Shown piece by piece: positions 5,448-6,159 of a stretch of DNA of 6,159 bases. Origin of the DNA: an uncultured bacterium (GTDB lineage: Bacteria; Cyanobacteriota; Vampirovibrionia; Gastranaerophilales; Gastranaerophilaceae). Under the pieces are notes generated by a model, which was given only the letters and a program-made list of their open reading frames with translations, was not told the origin of the DNA and did no database searches. The stretch spans positions 1 through 6,159 of the forward strand of contig CASECH010000160.1 in assembly GCA_949286405.1 (NCBI GenBank), read 5' to 3'. Numbering within the stretch: the stretch's first letter is position 1; every line of letters begins with the position of its first letter. The translations under genes and the position numbers were made by a program.

Positions 5448-5681
5448 ATGGCGAGTTTAGTAAGTTTATTATCACAAGTATTTGCACCAGCAAACACTCA
5501 GGTAACAGTACCGGTAAGAAGTACATCTTCTAATCCATACAGTAATAATCCTTTTGTAAACTATAATGGAAATAATTTAAATAACTATGCAAAAAACAAT
5601 CCTGTTCGTGGCGGTTATTTTGCAGGATATTACAACGGGAAACAAAATATTGTAGGACAAAGATTATTCATTGAAGTATAA
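5448..5681 (+). CDS. Small Asn/Tyr-rich protein of unknown function
   Basis: I do not recognise this 77-residue protein. It starts with a short hydrophobic/amphipathic stretch, MASLVSLLSQVFAP, without the positive charges of a signal peptide. A low-complexity middle follows (about 26-52), rich in Asn, Tyr, Ser and Pro. The C-terminus is more structured, GGYFAGYYNGKQNIVGQRLFIEV in two parts at 55-70 and 71-77. It holds 14 Asn and 6 Tyr, no Cys and no Asp, one Glu and five basic residues, so it carries a net positive charge. That it is a real gene is supported by its perfect extended -10 promoter, a GAGG ribosome site, and its position as the only substantial frame between two regulatory regions. 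It is not in an operon with the prepilin gene downstream, which has its own promoter. The composition suggests a flexible secreted, surface or RNA-binding small protein, but this is a guess. Confidence 0.72.
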   Translation: MASLVSLLSQVFAPANTQVTVPVRSTSSNPYSNNPFVNYNGNNLNNYAKNNPVRGGYFAGYYNGKQNIVGQRLFIEV

Positions 5682-5710
5682 GCTATACGCATAAAAAATT
5701 TATATTATAA

Positions 5711-5739
5711 TTGACAATCAGTGCAAGTAAAGTTATAAT
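5711..5739 (+). promoter_or_regulatory. Consensus-perfect sigma70 promoter of the prepilin gene
   Basis: TTGACA (5711-5716) and TATAAT (5734-5739) are both perfect matches to consensus and are separated by the ideal 17 bases. Transcription should begin near 5746, almost directly at the ribosome site GGAG (5747-5750), which lies 5 bases before the ATG at 5756. The leader is thus only about 10 bases. High basal expression of the prepilin gene is expected. Confidence 0.85.
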
Positions 5740-5755
5740 ATAATATGGAGTGGTT

Positions 5756-6159
5756 ATGCATAGTAAAAAATTATTAGGATTTACTTTAGCTGAAATGTTA
5801 TTGGCAATGTCAATAGTTGGCGTTATTGCCGCAATTACAGTTCCAACATTACAAACGAACCATCAAAGAAGAGCATTCACTGTTGGAATAGAAAAAGCTT
5901 ATGCAGAATTTACACAAGTGATGTCCATATTCATGGTCAAAGAATTTGTAAAAGATATACCTCATTCATATCTAGCTGTAAGTAGTGCAACACCATCTGA
6001 CGCAGATATAGAAAATAGTGCAGGGAAATTCTTAAATAAATACTTCAGAGTAAGCCAAGATATCGGGACAACAAATACAGCTTTTGCATCTCAATACTCT
6101 TCAATAGAAGGCACATATGGTCCATTTCCTTGCAAGGGCTACTCGGTAGTTACTGAAAG
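5756..6159 (+). CDS. Type IV prepilin / type II secretion pseudopilin-like protein (3' truncated)
   Basis: The frame is open to the right edge (134 complete codons), so the C-terminus is missing. The N-terminus is a class III prepilin signal: a short basic leader MHSKKLLG, a cleavage site for the PilD-type prepilin peptidase between Gly8 and Phe9, then FTLAEMLLAMSIVGVIAA. The mature protein thus starts with N-methylated Phe and has the conserved Glu at +5 (Glu13) needed for filament assembly. Residues 9-29 form the hydrophobic helix that anchors the protein in the membrane and packs the filament core. An amphipathic stretch with basic HQRR follows (about 35-60), then a polar globular head with a single visible Cys126. 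The family comprises type IV pilins, competence pilins and GspG/GspH-type pseudopilins; the visible part cannot tell which. No pilus assembly genes are in the window. An ideal promoter and GGAG ribosome site confirm the start. Confidence 0.9.
   Translation, partial: MHSKKLLGFTLAEMLLAMSIVGVIAAITVPTLQTNHQRRAFTVGIEKAYAEFTQVMSIFMVKEFVKDIPHSYLAVSSATPSDADIENSAGKFLNKYFRVSQDIGTTNTAFASQYSSIEGTYGPFPCKGYSVVTE

Noticed and set aside
5676..5688. Inverted repeat GTATA-AGC-TATAC at the stop of the small Asn-rich gene
   Set aside because: The stem is only 5 bp, mostly A/T, and is followed by an A-run rather than a T-run, so it is not a credible intrinsic terminator.
1..6159. CRISPR arrays, transposons, integrases, attachment sites, tRNA or rRNA genes, toxin-antitoxin pairs or a new defence system
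   Set aside because: I found no spaced repeat arrays, transposase or recombinase motifs, or structured RNA signatures; the genes are mostly housekeeping, so no such system is supported.

Overview
The window is very AT-rich and uses the standard genetic code. It looks like an ordinary bacterial chromosome segment with no tRNA, rRNA, CRISPR array, integrase or insertion sequence. Three things suggest a gut-type non-photosynthetic relative of the cyanobacteria (Vampirovibrionia/Melainabacteria, Gastranaerophilales-like): the AT bias, the AroH-type chorismate mutase, and a prepilin whose N-terminus reads GFTLAEMLLAMSIVGVIAA. This assignment comes from remembered family flavour, not a search, and a low-GC Firmicute or another AT-rich lineage is not excluded.

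Layout. Positions 2-430 (+) hold the end of a protein with a long acidic region and a C-terminal domain resembling the last domain of UvrD/PcrA helicases. It converges on a leftward block with a single base between the two stop codons. The leftward block, read from right to left, is: a PurD-related protein with an eroded active site (4060-5298), a J-domain co-chaperone with half the usual zinc module (2993-4015), queE (2323-3000), def (1695-2261), fmt (791-1702) and aroH (432-782). A good sigma70-type promoter lies between queE and def, so there are probably two overlapping transcription units: purD-like/dnaJ-like/queE, and def/fmt/aroH. queE overlaps the dnaJ-like gene, and fmt overlaps def, by the same 8 bases (form ATGNNTAA).

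To the right is a divergent intergenic region of about 150 bp with back-to-back promoters. Between them are two TTAAGAAT copies exactly 10 bp apart. It drives the block leftward and a 77-residue Asn/Tyr-rich protein of unknown function rightward. The window ends inside a type IV prepilin/pseudopilin gene with a consensus-perfect promoter (TTGACA, 17 bp, TATAAT).

Function. def and fmt form the N-formylmethionine cycle: Fmt formylates initiator Met-tRNA and Def removes the formyl group from nascent proteins. aroH makes prephenate for Phe/Tyr synthesis. queE makes the 7-deazaguanine precursor of queuosine. The most unusual gene is the PurD relative. It keeps the whole three-part architecture of GAR synthetase, but most signature glycine, lysine, histidine, asparagine and acidic residues of the active site are replaced. 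It may therefore be a pseudoenzyme or a neofunctionalised ATP-grasp ligase. No multi-gene defence or other unknown system is evident.
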